From positions 248,001 to 312,000 of the forward strand of contig NZ_AP022560.1 in assembly GCF_010726085.1 (NCBI RefSeq): a DNA stretch of 64,000 bases, given 5' to 3'. Shown one piece after another: positions 55,387 through 63,858 of the stretch. The stretch comes from Mycolicibacterium moriokaense. GTDB taxonomy: Bacteria; Actinomycetota; Actinomycetes; Mycobacteriales; Mycobacteriaceae. How positions within the stretch are numbered: position 1 is the first letter of the stretch; each line of letters starts with the position of its first letter. The notes beneath the pieces were generated by a model. It saw nothing but the letters and a program-made list of their open reading frames with translations, had not been told where the DNA came from and did no database searches. The translations under genes and the position numbers were made by a program.

Positions 55387-56808
55387 ATGGCGATATCGAT
55401 CAACTACGAGGACAAGATCCCCAACAACGTCGACCTTTCCTCGGATCGTCGGCTGCAGCGCGCGCTCGAGGGGTGGCAGCCGAAGTTCCTGAACTGGTGG
55501 GGCGAGATGGGCCCAACTCTGAAAACGCATGGCGTGTACCTGCGCACGGCGGTCACCGTCGGCCGCGAGGGATGGGCGCACTTCGACCACGTCAACGTCC
55601 CCGATTATCGCTGGGGCATCTTCCTGGCCGAACCCAAACCTGACCGACGCATCGCCTTCGGCGAGAACAAGGGCGAGCCGGTATGGCAGCAGGTTCCGGG
55701 CGAGCACCGTGCCGATCTGCAGCGACTCATCGTCGTGCAGGGCGACACCGAACCGGCCTCCGTCGAGCAGCAGCGGCTACTGGGCCTCACTGCCCCATCC
55801 CTGTATGACCTGCGAAACCTGTTCCAGGTCAACGTCGAAGAGGGACGCCACCTATGGGCGATGGTGTACCTGCTGCACGCCTACTTCGGCAAGGAAGGTC
55901 GCGACGAGGCAGAGGCTTTGCTGTACCGCAACTCTGGGAGCCCGGACTCCCCGCGCATCCTCGGCGCCTTCAACGAGAAGACCGCCGACTGGCTCGCGTT
56001 CTACATGTTCACCTACTTCACCGACCGCGACGGTAAGTATCAGCTGGGCACACTGAAGGAAAGTGCGTTCGATCCGCTGTCACGCACCTGCGAGTTCATG
56101 CTCAAAGAAGAAGCCCACCACATGATGGTGGGCACCACCGGAATCGATCGCGTCGTAACCCGCAGCGCCGAACTGATTCGCGAGCATGACACGCTCGACA
56201 TCGCTGCCTACGGCGGTATTCCGTTGGAGATCATCCAGAAGTACATCAACTTCCACTACAGCGTGTCCCTCGATCTGTTCGGCAGCGAAACCTCCACCAA
56301 CGCCGCGAATTACTTCACGGCGGGCCTGAAGGGCCGCTGGCAGGAGGAGCGGCGCAACGACGACCACCAACTGGTCAATGACACCGCAATCCTGGAATCC
56401 CCTAACGCCGACGGCACCTCGAGTAGAGAACAGCTCTCTGCGCTGCTGGCACTGAACCTCGACCTGCGAAGCGAATACATCGGAGACTGCCAAAGCGGGG
56501 TCAAGCGGTGGAACAAGATCCTGGGCGACAATGAGATCGACTACCAATTCACGCTTCCCTATGTCGGATTCAATCGCGCGGTCGGGATCTATTCCGACAG
56601 CCACATCAGCCCGACAGGCGACATCCTCGACGCGGAGACCTGGAAGCAGCGCGAGGCCAAGTGGCTGCCCACCGAAAACGACCTGACGTTCGTGCGATCG
56701 CTGATGCAGCCTGTCTACGAGCCCGGCAAGATCGCCAGTTGGATGGCGCCGCCTGTCCAGGGAATCAACGGCAAGGCCTTCGACTACGAATACGTCTACC
56801 TGACCTGA
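55387..56808 (+). CDS. boxB: Benzoyl-CoA 2,3-epoxidase subunit BoxB
   Basis: A 473-residue di-iron oxygenase, the usual length. The six iron ligands known from Azoarcus BoxB can be placed at a constant offset of two: E122, E152, H155, D213, E242 and H245 (in EEGRHLW, FTDRDG and KEEAHHMMVG). It epoxidises benzoyl-CoA with oxygen and electrons delivered by BoxA, which is not found in this window. Co-transcribed with boxC. Confidence 0.95.
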   Translation: MAISINYEDKIPNNVDLSSDRRLQRALEGWQPKFLNWWGEMGPTLKTHGVYLRTAVTVGREGWAHFDHVNVPDYRWGIFLAEPKPDRRIAFGENKGEPVWQQVPGEHRADLQRLIVVQGDTEPASVEQQRLLGLTAPSLYDLRNLFQVNVEEGRHLWAMVYLLHAYFGKEGRDEAEALLYRNSGSPDSPRILGAFNEKTADWLAFYMFTYFTDRDGKYQLGTLKESAFDPLSRTCEFMLKEEAHHMMVGTTGIDRVVTRSAELIREHDTLDIAAYGGIPLEIIQKYINFHYSVSLDLFGSETSTNAANYFTAGLKGRWQEERRNDDHQLVNDTAILESPNADGTSSREQLSALLALNLDLRSEYIGDCQSGVKRWNKILGDNEIDYQFTLPYVGFNRAVGIYSDSHISPTGDILDAETWKQREAKWLPTENDLTFVRSLMQPVYEPGKIASWMAPPVQGINGKAFDYEYVYLT

Positions 56809-56861
56809 CACCCGAGAACGGCCACGGAAGTGTGCGTCGCAGTCGCTATCACCCGAGGTAA

Positions 56862-56907
56862 ATATTTGACAAAAATCTGTACGTAATTGAGGGCTGCGTA
56901 GTATATT
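56862..56907 (+). promoter_or_regulatory. Regulatory patch before the benzoate-CoA ligase
   Basis: ATATTTGACA (56862-56871) repeats the element found at the boxC promoter. A TATATT (56902-56907) lies 30 bases further on, too far for a standard -35/-10 pair, so the shared decamer may be a regulator site. The ligase start is about 140 bases downstream. Confidence 0.4.
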
Positions 56908-57045
56908 CCTGGTGCTGAACAGCTACCCGGCACAAGCTTCAGCGCCCACCGCCAGGTCCGTTGCCAGCCGACCTCTACGCCGCAGCGGTGCTCGGTGCGC
57001 AATCGACGGCGATCGGTTCTGTTGCGCAACCGATGGGAGTTATTG

Positions 57046-58644
57046 ATGGACACATCGTCGGTGCCACCATCGAACGCTCTATTCAACGCGGCGGACTACC
57101 TGGTCGATCGCCATGTACGGCAAGGCCATGGCGCCCAGACGGCGGTTGTCGCGTCGAAGCGAACCCTCACTTACGAAGAGCTCGCGGACGCGGTGCACCA
57201 TGTCGCAGGCGGTCTGCAGCGGCTGGGTGTGCGCCCCGAAGAGCGGGTCGTGCTGTGTATGGCCGACGACATCGAACTGCTCACCGCGATCCTCGCGGCC
57301 ATGTATCTGGGCGCCGTGCCTGCGCCGGTATCGACGATGCTGACGGGCGTCGAACTCGGCAAGCTGCTCGTGGATTCGCGCGCGAAAGTGCTGTGCGCAT
57401 CGACGGAATTCGCCACAGCGGTGTCGGCAGCCGTAGCGTCCGCGCCAGAGATCACCGACGTCGTGTTCGACGGGATCGCATCTTCTGATATGCCGCAAGG
57501 CGTCGCCGTACACCAATGGGATGTGCTCACCAGCGCCGGACCGACATCGAAGCCCTATGACACCTGGCCTGACTCACCAGCACTGTGGCTGTACACCTCC
57601 GGCACGACGGGCACGCCGAAGGCGGCGATGCATCGTCACGAAAGCATTCGGTTGGTTGCCGAAAGCTACGGAGTCGGTGTGCTCGGCATTCAGCCTCAGG
57701 ACCGGTTCCTGTCCGTGGCGAAACTGTTCTTTGCATACGGAATCGGCAATTCCTGCTTCTTCCCGCTGTCGGTGGGGGCGACCACCATTCTCGAGCGCGG
57801 ACGGCCCACGCCGGCCGGCATCGCCGAGCGCATCCGAGCCGCACGGCCAACGTTGTTCTTCGCTGTGCCCACCTTTTACTCGTCGATGTTGTCGTCCGAC
57901 ATTCCTGACGACACCTTCTCCACTGTGCGCCAAGGTATTTCAGCGGGTGAAGCGCTCCCGGCACCGCTCTACGAACGCCTGCTCCGGCGCTTCGGACTCG
58001 AGGTCCTCGATGGAATCGGGTCGACGGAGGCACTGCACATCTATTTGTCGAACAGACCCGGCAAGGTTGTCCCCGGCTCGTCAGGTGTGCCTGTGCCCGG
58101 GTATCACGTCGACCTGCGTGACGAAGACGGCGTCGTTATCGATGCACCCGGGCAACCGGGCACCCTGTTCCTCCGCGGATCCTCCATCGCAACCGGCTAC
58201 TGGTGCCGCGCATCGACGACACGTCAAGTGTTTCAGGGTGAATGGCTACGAACCGGTGACGCCTACGTTCGCAACCACGACGGCTCATATAGCTGTCTGG
58301 GACGTACGGGTGACATTCTCAAGGCAGGCGGCATGTGGGTGTCACCAGCCGAGGTCGAGGAGCGGTTGCTGAAGCATCCTGACGTTGCGGAGGCGGTCGT
58401 GGTTGCCGCGCCCGACGCCGCAGGACTCGAGAAACCGGTCGCATGCGTGGTCCCGCAGCCAGGTCAGTCCGTGGTGGCCGACGAGTTGGTCGACTGGTGT
58501 CGCGAAGAACTCGCGGCCTTCAAGCGCCCACGTGCGGTGGTCGTCATGGAGGAGTTACCCAAGACCGCGACCGGCAAGATTCGCCGCAATGTGCTCCGCG
58601 AACAGGTCGTCGACGTCTTGAAAGAAGACGTGGTCACGGCCTAG
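57046..58644 (+). CDS. bclA: Benzoate-CoA ligase
   Basis: A 532-residue acyl-adenylating enzyme of the benzoate-CoA ligase family. The ATP loop is LYTSGTTGTPKAAMHRH (about 179-195), the aryl pocket region KLFFAYGIGNSCFFPLSVGA is typical of BadA/BclA, the A5 motif is GIGSTEALHIYLSN, and the catalytic lysine lies in PKTATGKIRRNVLRE. It produces benzoyl-CoA for BoxB. ATG chosen with GGGAG 8 bases upstream. It has its own AT-rich upstream region of 237 bases after boxB. Confidence 0.93.
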   Translation: MDTSSVPPSNALFNAADYLVDRHVRQGHGAQTAVVASKRTLTYEELADAVHHVAGGLQRLGVRPEERVVLCMADDIELLTAILAAMYLGAVPAPVSTMLTGVELGKLLVDSRAKVLCASTEFATAVSAAVASAPEITDVVFDGIASSDMPQGVAVHQWDVLTSAGPTSKPYDTWPDSPALWLYTSGTTGTPKAAMHRHESIRLVAESYGVGVLGIQPQDRFLSVAKLFFAYGIGNSCFFPLSVGATTILERGRPTPAGIAERIRAARPTLFFAVPTFYSSMLSSDIPDDTFSTVRQGISAGEALPAPLYERLLRRFGLEVLDGIGSTEALHIYLSNRPGKVVPGSSGVPVPGYHVDLRDEDGVVIDAPGQPGTLFLRGSSIATGYWCRASTTRQVFQGEWLRTGDAYVRNHDGSYSCLGRTGDILKAGGMWVSPAEVEERLLKHPDVAEAVVVAAPDAAGLEKPVACVVPQPGQSVVADELVDWCREELAAFKRPRAVVVMEELPKTATGKIRRNVLREQVVDVLKEDVVTA

Positions 58645-58735
58645 CGGACCATGGCGACGGCCTCCCCTCACACTGGGCATTTCGTATCGGCACGCCGCCC
58701 CGATTTGGGCGCAGTATCGAATTACGATCCCCAGC

Positions 58736-59629
58736 GTGCCGGTAGACGCCCCGCCGAAGCCAAACTCTGACGTGCGGGGACGGCTGGCCAGTTTCGGCAC
58801 GGTGCTCATCATCATCGTCGTGTACGCCGCGGCGCTGGCCGGCTACCACTACGTCGCCGGTCCGGCCGAGTCGTTACCCCCACCGGACATCGGCGAGAGC
58901 GGTGACACGGTCGTGGTCGTCGACCTCGAAGAACTCCGCACGGTGGAAACCCAGTTGGACGTGGACGTCATGGTCTACCCCGCCGACAAATACATGAACC
59001 CGGCTCTCAACGTGGTGAACACCAACGTCGCGGTGCGCCTGTTCGTGGATGAGGTCAGCATCGGCGGCGACCTCGAAACGCCCGCGGGGAGCTTGCCCCA
59101 AGAGATCAGCACGACACTCGAAACCTACGGTGACCCCGAGAGTTGGCCCTTCGACGACTACACAATCGGTCCGGTGCGGGCGGATGTGATCGTCGGTTCC
59201 GGTGACGATCGCAAGTTCCAACCCGCCCGGGTGGAAGTGACCGGCAACCTCAACAGCTGGGACATCAGCACCACGCGCAGCGGACCGTCCACCCAGTCCT
59301 CCGGTGAAGGCGATTACCAGACAATCCATTTGAGCCGCGCGCGTGGCCCGCTCGCCTTCGATGTCGGCTTGTGCCTGGTGCTGGTAACCCTGCCCGCGAT
59401 CGCGCTCTTCCTGTCGATCGAGATGATTCGCGGGCGGAAGCAGTTCATGCCGCCGTTCGGGACGTGGTATGCCGCATCGTTGTTCGCGATCATTCCGATA
59501 CGGAGCTTCATGCCCGGCGCTCCCCCACCCGGCGCGTGGATCGATCAGATCCTCGTGTTGTGGGTCCTCGTCGCGCTGACCGCAGCCATGGTCGTGTATT
59601 TCGTCGCCTGGCACCGCCGGTGCAACTGA
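58736..59629 (+). CDS. DUF4436 membrane protein
   Basis: A 297-residue protein with one N-terminal helix (about 20-41), an extracytoplasmic beta-rich domain (about 60-205) and three further helices near 207-230, 244-262 and 268-291. This is the DUF4436 layout common in mycobacteria; function unknown. It starts GTG. Nothing ties it to the benzoate genes, so it probably marks the return to the core chromosome. Confidence 0.85.
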   Translation: MPVDAPPKPNSDVRGRLASFGTVLIIIVVYAAALAGYHYVAGPAESLPPPDIGESGDTVVVVDLEELRTVETQLDVDVMVYPADKYMNPALNVVNTNVAVRLFVDEVSIGGDLETPAGSLPQEISTTLETYGDPESWPFDDYTIGPVRADVIVGSGDDRKFQPARVEVTGNLNSWDISTTRSGPSTQSSGEGDYQTIHLSRARGPLAFDVGLCLVLVTLPAIALFLSIEMIRGRKQFMPPFGTWYAASLFAIIPIRSFMPGAPPPGAWIDQILVLWVLVALTAAMVVYFVAWHRRCN

Positions 59630-59711
59630 CTGGCACAGTCGAACCGCCCGTCTGGTCCATGCGGGCCAAGCCTATGGTTACTTCGATCCGCACAACCATG
59701 GGAGGCATCGG

Positions 59712-60854
59712 ATGGCTGTCGATCGGCTGCTGCCCAGCGAGGACGCCGAAAACCTGATCGCGCTGACCCGGGAGATCGCCGACAAGGTGCTCGACCCGGT
59801 CGTCGACGCACACGAAAAGGCCGAAACATACCCGGACGGCGTGTTCCCCGCGCTCGGCGCAGCCGGTCTTTTGAGTCTGCCGCAACCCGAGGAGTGGGGC
59901 GGGGGCGGTCAGCCCTTCGAGGTCTACCTGCAGGTGCTCGAGGAGATCGCGGCGCGGTGGGCGGCCGTGGCGGTCGCGGTCAGCGTGCACAGCCTGTCGT
60001 CACACCCGCTGCTGATGTTCGGCACCGACGAACAGCGCAAACGGTGGCTGCCCGGCATGCTCTCTGGCGAGCAGATCGGGGCCTACAGCCTTTCGGAGCC
60101 GCAGGCGGGCTCGGACGCCGCGGCGCTGAGGTGTGCGGCGAAACCCGAGGGCGACGATTACGTGCTGAACGGGTCGAAATCGTGGATCACCCACGGCGGT
60201 GTCGCCGACTTCTACACCTTGTTCGCCCGCACCGGTGAGGGCTCGCGGGGTATCAGTTGCTTCCTGGTGCCCGGCGATCTGCCGGGGCTGAGCTTCGGCA
60301 AGCCCGAGGAGAAGATGGGGTTGCACGCCGTACCGACCACGGCGGCGTTCTACGACAACGCCCGCATCGGATCCGATCGCCGCATCGGCGATGAGGGGCA
60401 GGGGTTGCAGATCGCCTTCAGCGCTTTGGATTCCGGCCGGCTCGGTATCGCCGCAGTCGCCACCGGGTTGGCGCAGGCCGCACTGGACGAGGCCGTCCGC
60501 TACGCCAACGAACGAACGACGTTCGGCCGCAAGATCATCGACCATCAGGGGCTCGGCTTCCTGCTGGCCGACATGGCCGCGGCCGTGACCACCGCGCGTG
60601 CGACGTACCTCGATGCCGCACGCCGCCGCGATGCGGGCCGGCCTTACTCCGAGCAGGCCAGCGTCGCCAAGCTGGTGGCGACGGACGCCGCGATGAAGGT
60701 CACCACCGACGCCGTGCAGGTGTTCGGTGGTGTCGGTTATACACGTGACTTCCGTGTCGAGCGCTACATGCGCGAGGCGAAGATAATGCAGATCTTCGAG
60801 GGCACCAACCAGATTCAGCGTCTGGTCATCGCGCGCGGATTGGTCACCTCTTAA
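59712..60854 (+). CDS. Acyl-CoA dehydrogenase (short-chain type)
   Basis: A 380-residue acyl-CoA dehydrogenase of standard length. The signature AYSLSEPQAGSDAAAL binds FAD, GSKSWITHGGVAD follows, and the catalytic glutamate is in QIFEGTNQIQRLV. FGGVGYTRDFRVERYMRE closes the active site. It introduces a double bond in short or branched acyl-CoA. GGGAGG precedes the ATG. A hairpin follows the stop. Confidence 0.93.
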   Translation: MAVDRLLPSEDAENLIALTREIADKVLDPVVDAHEKAETYPDGVFPALGAAGLLSLPQPEEWGGGGQPFEVYLQVLEEIAARWAAVAVAVSVHSLSSHPLLMFGTDEQRKRWLPGMLSGEQIGAYSLSEPQAGSDAAALRCAAKPEGDDYVLNGSKSWITHGGVADFYTLFARTGEGSRGISCFLVPGDLPGLSFGKPEEKMGLHAVPTTAAFYDNARIGSDRRIGDEGQGLQIAFSALDSGRLGIAAVATGLAQAALDEAVRYANERTTFGRKIIDHQGLGFLLADMAAAVTTARATYLDAARRRDAGRPYSEQASVAKLVATDAAMKVTTDAVQVFGGVGYTRDFRVERYMREAKIMQIFEGTNQIQRLVIARGLVTS

Positions 60855-60870
60855 CCCGCTCACCCCTCCC

Positions 60871-60930
60871 GCGAGCAGGCGTGAAAACCCCCAAATCGGC
60901 CCCAAAATGGGGGTGTTGGCGTCTGCTCGC
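60871..60930. terminator. Imperfect 23-bp hairpin between convergent genes
   Basis: Arms 60871-60893 and 60908-60930 pair with a few mismatches around a 14-base loop. The outer part GCGAGCAG/CTGCTCGC is perfect. The arm resembles that of the hairpin at 5391-5436 (AGACGC..A...CCCCCA). Likely bidirectional terminator of a dispersed repeat family. Confidence 0.75.
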
Positions 60931-60938
60931 CGGAAAAA

Positions 60939-61838
60939 CTATTGGATGAATTCCGTGATGGCGTTGATGAACGCGCCCGGCGCCTCGACCATCGGGCTGT
61001 GCCCCGAGCCGGGGATGACCTTCGGGGTCAGGCCCGCCCTGCGGTAACGCTCGACGTTGGCGGCGGTCGGTGCCAGCACGTCGCGCTCACCCCACACGAC
61101 GAGCACCGGCTTCCCGAGACCCGCCAGTCGGTCGGCCGCATCGCGCTCCTCGCCCTGGTTGCCCGACTCGCAAACGCCTTTGTGCGTCAGCTGTTTCAGC
61201 GATCGATGCGCAAACGCCGGCACCGGGTAGTCATCGGCGAATCCCGTCTGCAGCGAGCTGTCGGTGACCGGATCCAACGACCGCAATAAGTCCACAGCAG
61301 GCCCGATGAGCGGAGCGCACGCCAGACCCGCGAGCGCGGGCTTGTCCACCAGGTCCTCAGCGGCGGGAGTGTCGGAAACCGCCACACGCTCAACATGTTC
61401 TGGATCCAGTTCGGCGAGCGCGATCGCCACCAGCCCGCCCATCGAATGGCCCACCAGAATCGCATGTTCGACGCCGAGCGCATCCAGCGCCCGTCGCACC
61501 GCTTCCGCCTGCCCGTCGATGCCGTACTGCGCGGCATCCGCGGGGGCCTCCGAACCACCGTGCCCGACGAGGTCGATCGCGATGACCCGGCGATCGAGCA
61601 GGGCCGCGGTGACGCGGTTCCACCACTCCACCGAGGCCGAATACCCGTGCAGCAGCACGACGGCGCGGTCACCGGGAGGGCCATACTCCTTGACGTTCAG
61701 GTCCGGGCCGTCGAGCTGGAGCACCCGGCCACCGTCGAACGCCTCCGCCGAACGCGTGGCTCTCGTAACCACGAACGCGTTCACTGCCAGCGCCGCGACG
61801 ACGATGACAGTGGCGATCATGATCATCCGCCACTTCAT
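60939..61838 (-). CDS. Alpha/beta hydrolase, membrane-anchored or secreted
   Basis: A 299-residue hydrolase with an N-terminal hydrophobic segment (about 5-27) that is a signal anchor. The catalytic set is complete: LLHGYSASVEWW (oxyanion), GHSMGGL (Ser), VWGERDVLAP (Asp) and GSGHSPMVE (His). The cap contains an NQGEERDAADRL segment. Substrate unknown; an extracytoplasmic lipid or ester is likely. Confidence 0.9.
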   Translation of the reverse strand: MKWRMIMIATVIVVAALAVNAFVVTRATRSAEAFDGGRVLQLDGPDLNVKEYGPPGDRAVVLLHGYSASVEWWNRVTAALLDRRVIAIDLVGHGGSEAPADAAQYGIDGQAEAVRRALDALGVEHAILVGHSMGGLVAIALAELDPEHVERVAVSDTPAAEDLVDKPALAGLACAPLIGPAVDLLRSLDPVTDSSLQTGFADDYPVPAFAHRSLKQLTHKGVCESGNQGEERDAADRLAGLGKPVLVVWGERDVLAPTAANVERYRRAGLTPKVIPGSGHSPMVEAPGAFINAITEFIQ

Positions 61839-61888
61839 CGGCCGGACGCTACTCCCTCTACCCCGTTGTCCTCAATGATTTTTCACCC

Positions 61889-63073
61889 TCACTCGCTGAC
61901 CGGCTCCGGGGGCGAGGTTGCTGTCACCTGCGTTCCGTGACCGGGCACGGAGTTGATCTCCATCGATCCGCCCAGCCCATCGAACCGCGCCAGCAACGAC
62001 CCCAGGCCGATGTGCCCGTCGGCGACATAACCCTCGACGTTCGCCGGGTCGAAGCCTTTCCCGTTGTCGCTGACGGTCAACACGATCCGGTTGCCCCGCC
62101 GCGACAGACCCATCCGCACAGTCGTCGCGCGCGCGTGCTTGTGGATGTTGGCCAGTAATTCCCTGGCGGCCCGGTACATCAGCTGCTGGGACTCGACCTT
62201 GCCGACGTCCTCGAGGTCAGCCTCCACCGTGTAGTCGCCGCGAGCCTCGAACTGCCGCAGTAGTTCTCGCACCGCCGGCGTAAGACCGAGCTGGGCGAGC
62301 ACCTGAGGATGCAGTTCGGTGACCGTCGAGCGCAACTGCGCGGCGGTCTCCTGCAGTGCGGCATGCACCGCTTCGAGTGCTGGATCGTCATTGCGTTCGC
62401 GGATCTCGTCAAGGTCGAGGCGCGCCGCCAGCAGGGTCTGCAGCGGTCCGTCGTGCAAGTGCTCGGCGACTTCCCGGTTGTGCCGCTCGTCGGCCTGCAT
62501 CGCCTCGGACACCAGTTGCAGGCGGATGTGCTGGAGCTTGGCGACGCGCGCGCGCCGCCATACCAGCACCAGACACAGCGCGGTGGTGGCGGCTGCGGCC
62601 CACAGCAGGAAGCCGACGTGCGTGTAGACGATGTCGGGCAGACCGACGTGGTCATCGCGCTTGGAGTACACGATCCACACCGCTAGATAGCCGAGGGCGG
62701 TGCCGGTGCCCAGGATCGCGGTGAGCATGGGTCGGTCCTGGAAGGCCACCGCGATCGGCAGCAGGAAGAACACCGGCAGCAACGCTGCGGTCGCCCCGCC
62801 GGACACCAGACACAACACCACCACGACCAGGACGTCGATGGCGGTCGAGGTCCAGTCCGCCCAGCGTGGCACGGGGCCCTGCAACACGACGATCAGCCAC
62901 ACCACGGCGGCTGCGCCGTAGAAGCCCAGCACCACTTCGTAGACGCCCGGCAGCCAGTGGTCGACCTCCCACGTCCACACCAGCAGCGCGATCAGAGCGA
63001 TGAGCGGCAGCCGCAGAAACGCGGTGACGCGGACAGGCTCCCTCGCGAAATAGCCGGCGACGCGGTCCAGCAC
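61889..63073 (-). CDS. NarL/DesK-type sensor histidine kinase
   Basis: A 394-residue membrane kinase. About six hydrophobic segments lie in residues 18-172. The HisKA_3 phosphoacceptor is H207 in EHLHDGPLQTL, and the ATPase domain has ANIHKHARA (N box) and DNGKGFDP with GHIGLGSLLARF (G boxes). With little extracellular sequence, it probably senses the membrane itself or a lipophilic signal. It is the second gene of the pair, 2 bases after the response-regulator stop. Confidence 0.92.
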   Translation of the reverse strand: MLDRVAGYFAREPVRVTAFLRLPLIALIALLVWTWEVDHWLPGVYEVVLGFYGAAAVVWLIVVLQGPVPRWADWTSTAIDVLVVVVLCLVSGGATAALLPVFFLLPIAVAFQDRPMLTAILGTGTALGYLAVWIVYSKRDDHVGLPDIVYTHVGFLLWAAAATTALCLVLVWRRARVAKLQHIRLQLVSEAMQADERHNREVAEHLHDGPLQTLLAARLDLDEIRERNDDPALEAVHAALQETAAQLRSTVTELHPQVLAQLGLTPAVRELLRQFEARGDYTVEADLEDVGKVESQQLMYRAARELLANIHKHARATTVRMGLSRRGNRIVLTVSDNGKGFDPANVEGYVADGHIGLGSLLARFDGLGGSMEINSVPGHGTQVTATSPPEPVSE

Positions 63074-63075
63074 GG

Positions 63076-63729
63076 CTAGTCCAGCAGCTTGCGGCGCATC
63101 GCTTCGGCAACCGCGGCGGCCCGGTCGTTCACGCCGAGTTTCTCGTAGAGGCGTTGCACGTGGGTCTTGACGGTGGACGGCGCAAGAAACAGCTCCTTGG
63201 CCATCGCGGGGATGCTGCTGCCCGCGGCGATCAGCTTCAGCACCTCGCGTTCACGCGGGCTCAGCGCCGGGCCTTCGGGTTCGGCACGCTTGCGGATCTC
63301 GCCGGCCAGCCCCGCGGCCAGACTGGGCGCCACGACATCGCGGCCCTTGGCGCAGTCCAGGACAGCGTTCACGAGTTCAGAGCGGCTCGACTCCTTGGGC
63401 AGGAATCCCGCGGCACCCTCCTGTAGCGCGCGGAAGACGATCGCCGACTCGTCGTGCGCGGACACCAGGAGCACTCGCGTCGGCAGTTCATCGCGCTGGA
63501 CGGCCGCAGCGACCTCGGCGCCGTCCATGCCCGGCATTCGGTAGTCGAGAAGGGCTACCTCTGGCAGATGCGTGCGGATGGCCTCGAGTGCCGACAATCC
63601 GTCATCGGCCTCGGCAACCACCTCGATCGACCCGCTGGAAACGAGCGCGCGCACCACACCGTCGCGAAACATCGGGTGATCATCGCCGACCACTACCCGG
63701 ACTTTGTCCCTGGTCAGGCCTGTCGACAC
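63076..63729 (-). CDS. NarL/LuxR-type response regulator
   Basis: A 217-residue regulator: receiver domain (about 10-127) with acidic pocket D16-D17, phosphoacceptor D62 in LLDYRMPGMDG and lysine in FLPKES; LuxR HTH (about 150-212; LSPREREVLKLIAAGSSIPA). It starts GTG and precedes the kinase gene. Its partner kinase is the adjacent gene; targets are not evident. Confidence 0.93.
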   Translation of the reverse strand: MSTGLTRDKVRVVVGDDHPMFRDGVVRALVSSGSIEVVAEADDGLSALEAIRTHLPEVALLDYRMPGMDGAEVAAAVQRDELPTRVLLVSAHDESAIVFRALQEGAAGFLPKESSRSELVNAVLDCAKGRDVVAPSLAAGLAGEIRKRAEPEGPALSPREREVLKLIAAGSSIPAMAKELFLAPSTVKTHVQRLYEKLGVNDRAAAVAEAMRRKLLD

Positions 63730-63858
63730 AGCTCAAAGCTTCGCACAGCAGCCTGGCGGATGCCGCCGAAAGCGCCTCGACACTCCGAAATGACGGTGGT
63801 GCGGGTGACCCCGGAGCGGATCGACGGTCGGCTTTGACCGCCTCTCCGGCTCCTGTGT

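Noticed and set aside
56866..56907. TTGACA and TATATT as a -35/-10 promoter pair for the ligase gene
   Set aside because: The spacing is 30 bases, far from the usual 16-18, so only a general regulatory patch is reported.
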